DNA from: JAHLMP01 sp964608845
Lineage (GTDB): Archaea > Aenigmatarchaeota > Aenigmatarchaeia > GW2011-AR5 > JAHLMP01
Direction of reading: 5' to 3'
Assembly: GCA_964608845.1 (NCBI GenBank)
Contig: CAZSPP010000001.1
Coordinates: forward strand, 1-15,458
Length of the DNA stretch: 15,458 bases
A program made the position numbers and the translations under genes. Numbering within the stretch: the first letter of the stretch is position 1; the number at the start of each line of letters is the position of its first letter. Below, one piece after another: positions 14,179-15,458 of the stretch. The notes beneath the pieces are model-generated. The model had not been told where the DNA came from. It saw only the letters and a list, made by a program, of their open reading frames with translations, and did not search any database.

Positions 14179-15165
14179 ATGAAAGGAATATCTTTAACTG
14201 CTATTGTAATAGGAGTTTTGGTATTCTCTGCTGTAGGGACATTCTTTGGTTTAATAATTGCTTTAAGAAGCTATAGCGAAATGGTTTTGAATGATGAGGT
14301 TAATCTTGGAATATATGGTATAAACTTATACCATTTAATAAAAAAGACGATAGAAGAAAAAACAAAGCTTATTATAGACACAGCAGCTCTTTCTTTAGGG
14401 GAAAAATGCGGAGGGATAAATTGTGGAGAAGAATGTAGATGGGCAATATATTGTCCAGAGATAGAAGCATTGTACAAAAAATATCAAGAGGAAATGAAAA
14501 ATAATTTGGATCTGAATCTCCCTGAAAATATAAAAAATTATAACATAACTCGACCTAAAATAAAAGAGATTAAGGTTGAAGAAGGAAATATAACTTTTAT
14601 ATTAGAAGATCTTTCTATTTCTTACAATTCAAGCTATTTTAAGTTAAATCTCACAAACAAAACCTTAACAATCCAAAAAAATTCAACATACCCAATATTT
14701 CTTAAAATTGGAAGAAATTTTGTAGAAAATGTTGCAAATGAATTTGATAAAAGAATAAAAATATCTACAAAAGCATCTGCTACAAGAGAGGGCTATTGTG
14801 CTACTCAGGAAGAATTGTTATTTTTGACTGAATACAAAAATATAGAAAGAATTATAAAAAATGTTTTAAGAGAAATTAATGAAAAGTATAAAGAAAAATC
14901 TTGTAAAGCAGAGGATAAAGAAATAGAAAAGTATTATGAAGTAAGATACTATAATTGTATTCCTCTAGATGAAACGACATACTATGCTGAAGCAGAGTTT
15001 ATATTCAATGTTAAGACTAGAATAGAATTTAATTGTGAAGATGAAAAAACCAAAGTTCCTATAGAAAGAAAAAATGAATTAAAAAATCTTGTTTTGAAAT
15101 TTTTTGTTGTGGTTAATTCAATAATAGAAAATATGATAACTAATTCTAATGTTGTTTCTCCATAA
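14179..15165 (+). CDS. Large MKG-type surface protein with eight Cys
   Basis: 328 residues, the largest member of the operon. It starts M-K-G-I-S-L-T-A-I-V-I-G-V-L-V-F, with one hydrophobic helix to about 29, then a long exterior region. Eight cysteines are present: a cluster at 77, 82, 86 and 92 (E-K-C-G-G-I-N-C-G-E-E-C) and four more in the C-terminal half. At least six N-x-S/T sequons (for example N-I-T, N-S-S, N-L-T, N-K-T, N-S-T) fit an N-glycosylated exterior protein. It starts one base after the preceding stop. A tip or adhesin-like minor pilin is an attractive guess, not evidence-based beyond size and layout. It ends 10 bp from the convergent tRNA-Lys. Confidence 0.75.
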   Translation: MKGISLTAIVIGVLVFSAVGTFFGLIIALRSYSEMVLNDEVNLGIYGINLYHLIKKTIEEKTKLIIDTAALSLGEKCGGINCGEECRWAIYCPEIEALYKKYQEEMKNNLDLNLPENIKNYNITRPKIKEIKVEEGNITFILEDLSISYNSSYFKLNLTNKTLTIQKNSTYPIFLKIGRNFVENVANEFDKRIKISTKASATREGYCATQEELLFLTEYKNIERIIKNVLREINEKYKEKSCKAEDKEIEKYYEVRYYNCIPLDETTYYAEAEFIFNVKTRIEFNCEDEKTKVPIERKNELKNLVLKFFVVVNSIIENMITNSNVVSP

Positions 15166-15175
15166 AAAATAAAAA
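15163..15175 (-). terminator. Poly-T terminator of the tRNA-Asp/tRNA-Lys unit
   Basis: On the minus strand TTTTTATTTTTTA begins directly after the tRNA-Lys discriminator base and runs to the stop codon of the convergent gene, as expected for U-tract-dependent archaeal termination. Confidence 0.55.
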
Positions 15176-15189
15176 TGGGCCCGACGGGA

Positions 15190-15215
15190 TTTTTGTTGTT
15201 TTTAATAAAAACAAT
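15190..15215 (-). other. tRNA-Lys T-loop intron at position 59/60
   Basis: This 26-nt intron interrupts loop UUCGAA^U. An 8-bp stem TTGTTTTT/AAAAACAA with loop ATT forms the intron helix. The central helix UUCG/CAAA has one C-A mismatch, with bulges A-A^A and A-A^U cut after the second base. The motif is therefore a slightly relaxed BHB. Confidence 0.85.
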
Positions 15216-15237
15216 TTCGAACCCGCGACTCCCGGCT

Positions 15238-15278
15238 TTCTTTATCATTGCTAAGCTCAAACCTTTTAAGCAATTGCT
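15238..15278 (-). other. tRNA-Lys anticodon-loop intron at position 37/38
   Basis: This 41-nt intron has central helix CUUU (positions 32-35) with AAAG near the intron 3' end, bulges U-A^A and A-A^A, and the anticodon stem as outer helix. The intron-side helix is weak; inside, ATTGCT pairs with AGCAAT. The splice sites follow the standard BHB rule. Confidence 0.85.
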
Positions 15279-15285
15279 TAAAAGG
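15262..15285. repeat. Perfect 24-bp palindrome across the tRNA-Lys anticodon and intron
   Basis: The half sites CCTTTTAAGCAA and TTGCTTAAAAGG are exact reverse complements with no spacer. The palindrome covers the end of the anticodon stem, the whole anticodon loop up to position 37 and the first part of the intron. Confidence 0.9.
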
Positions 15286-15317
15286 CCGGTGCTCTACCTG
15301 ACTGAGCTACGGGCCCA

Positions 15318-15406
15318 CGCCTCGGTCGGGATTTTCGAGTTTTTATCTTCGAACCCGAGTCAGAGCCTCGACAGGGCTCTATGCTAGACCTCTACACCAC
15401 CGAGGC
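15318..15406 (-). tRNA. tRNA-Asp(GUC) with a 16-nt T-loop intron
   Basis: After intron removal the minus strand gives a 73-nt tRNA: acceptor GCCTCGG/CCGAGGC, D stem GTGT/GCAT, uninterrupted anticodon arm GAGCC-CUGUCGA-GGCUC (anticodon GUC), T stem TCGGG/CCCGA, loop UUCGAAU and discriminator G, an aspartate identity base. No CCA is encoded. It is followed after a single base by tRNA-Lys, so the two should be cut from one transcript. Confidence 0.95.
15332..15347 (-). other. tRNA-Asp T-loop intron at position 59/60
   Basis: Only 16 nt (GATAAAAACTCGAAAA). UUCG of the T loop pairs perfectly with CGAA in the intron to make the 4-bp central helix, with bulges A-A^G and A-A^U. What remains is a small A-rich loop with no real intron-side helix. 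Confidence 0.88.
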
Positions 15407-15430
15407 ATATTCTTAATTATCTTTTTTAAT

Positions 15431-15442
15431 AAAATTTAAATT
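15431..15442 (-). promoter_or_regulatory. Probable TATA region of the tRNA-Asp/tRNA-Lys unit
   Basis: On the minus strand AATTTAAATTTT-like sequence lies about 25-36 nt before the tRNA-Asp 5' end, a normal archaeal distance. The whole flank is AT-rich, so the exact box is uncertain. Confidence 0.4.
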
Positions 15443-15458
15443 TGAAATTTAATATCTA

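Larger units (their letters stand above)
15176..15316 (-). tRNA. tRNA-Lys(UUU) with two introns
   Basis: After removing 41 and 26 nt the minus strand gives a 74-nt tRNA: acceptor GGGCCCG/CGGGCCC, D stem GCTC/GAGC, anticodon stem CCGGC/GCCGG, loop CUUUUAA with anticodon UUU (15282-15280), T stem GCGGG/CCCGT, loop UUCGAAU, discriminator A at 15176, no encoded CCA. One intron is at 37/38, the other in the T loop at 59/60. The 5' end lies one base from the upstream tRNA-Asp. Confidence 0.94.

Noticed and set aside
15175..15387. A 70-residue plus-strand reading frame across the tRNAs
   Set aside because: It lies antisense to two well-folded tRNA genes and has no independent support.
15176..15406. 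An integrative element attachment site in the tRNA cluster
   Set aside because: No integrase gene or repeated tRNA 3' fragment is visible in the window.

Overview
This window is strongly AT-rich archaeal DNA. The evidence is a RadB recombinase paralogue, archaeal EF-1beta, an archaeal-type ribosomal protein uS19, two-ring Cdc48, a GatD (archaeal tRNA-dependent amidotransferase) region, TATA boxes placed about 20-30 nt before start codons (mostly leaderless), and tRNA introns with bulge-helix-bulge (BHB) splice motifs. Short compact genes, tiny intergenic gaps, many tRNA introns and a dispersed ribosomal gene suggest a reduced-genome (DPANN-like) lineage, but I cannot place it further. The tRNA stems are almost purely G-C inside AT-rich DNA, which points to growth at high temperature (inference).

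Layout. 1-921: end of a coiled-coil protein with internal repeats. 963-2786: a GT4 and a GT2 glycosyltransferase, convergent and overlapping by 48 bp. 2919-4133: an AlaT-like aminotransferase. 4134-4426: what looks like a decayed small gene plus a hairpin. 4427-7092 (minus): cdc48 followed by a coupled uS19 gene. 7214-8274: MazG-like pyrophosphohydrolase and RadB, overlapping by one base. 8424-8852: S-adenosylmethionine decarboxylase. 8950-9249 (minus): unknown helical protein. 9341-9497 (minus): intron-containing tRNA-Arg(GCG). 9538-9967: zinc-ribbon protein and EF-1beta. 10043-12195: GatD split into two overlapping genes, then a rhomboid-like membrane protein. 12365-15165: a six-gene operon of small single-pass membrane proteins, four beginning Met-Lys-Gly like prepilins. 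15176-15406 (minus): tRNA-Asp and tRNA-Lys one nucleotide apart, both with an intron in the T loop.

The most noteworthy points are the split (or frameshifted) GatD, the four tRNA introns in three tRNA genes including two at the rare T-loop position 59/60, the pilin-like MKG operon, and the detachment of the uS19 gene from its usual ribosomal cluster. Most other genes are housekeeping: proteostasis (Cdc48), translation (uS19, EF-1beta, GatD, tRNAs), recombination (RadB), nucleotide sanitation (MazG-like), polyamine synthesis (SpeD), amino-acid metabolism and surface or lipid glycosylation.
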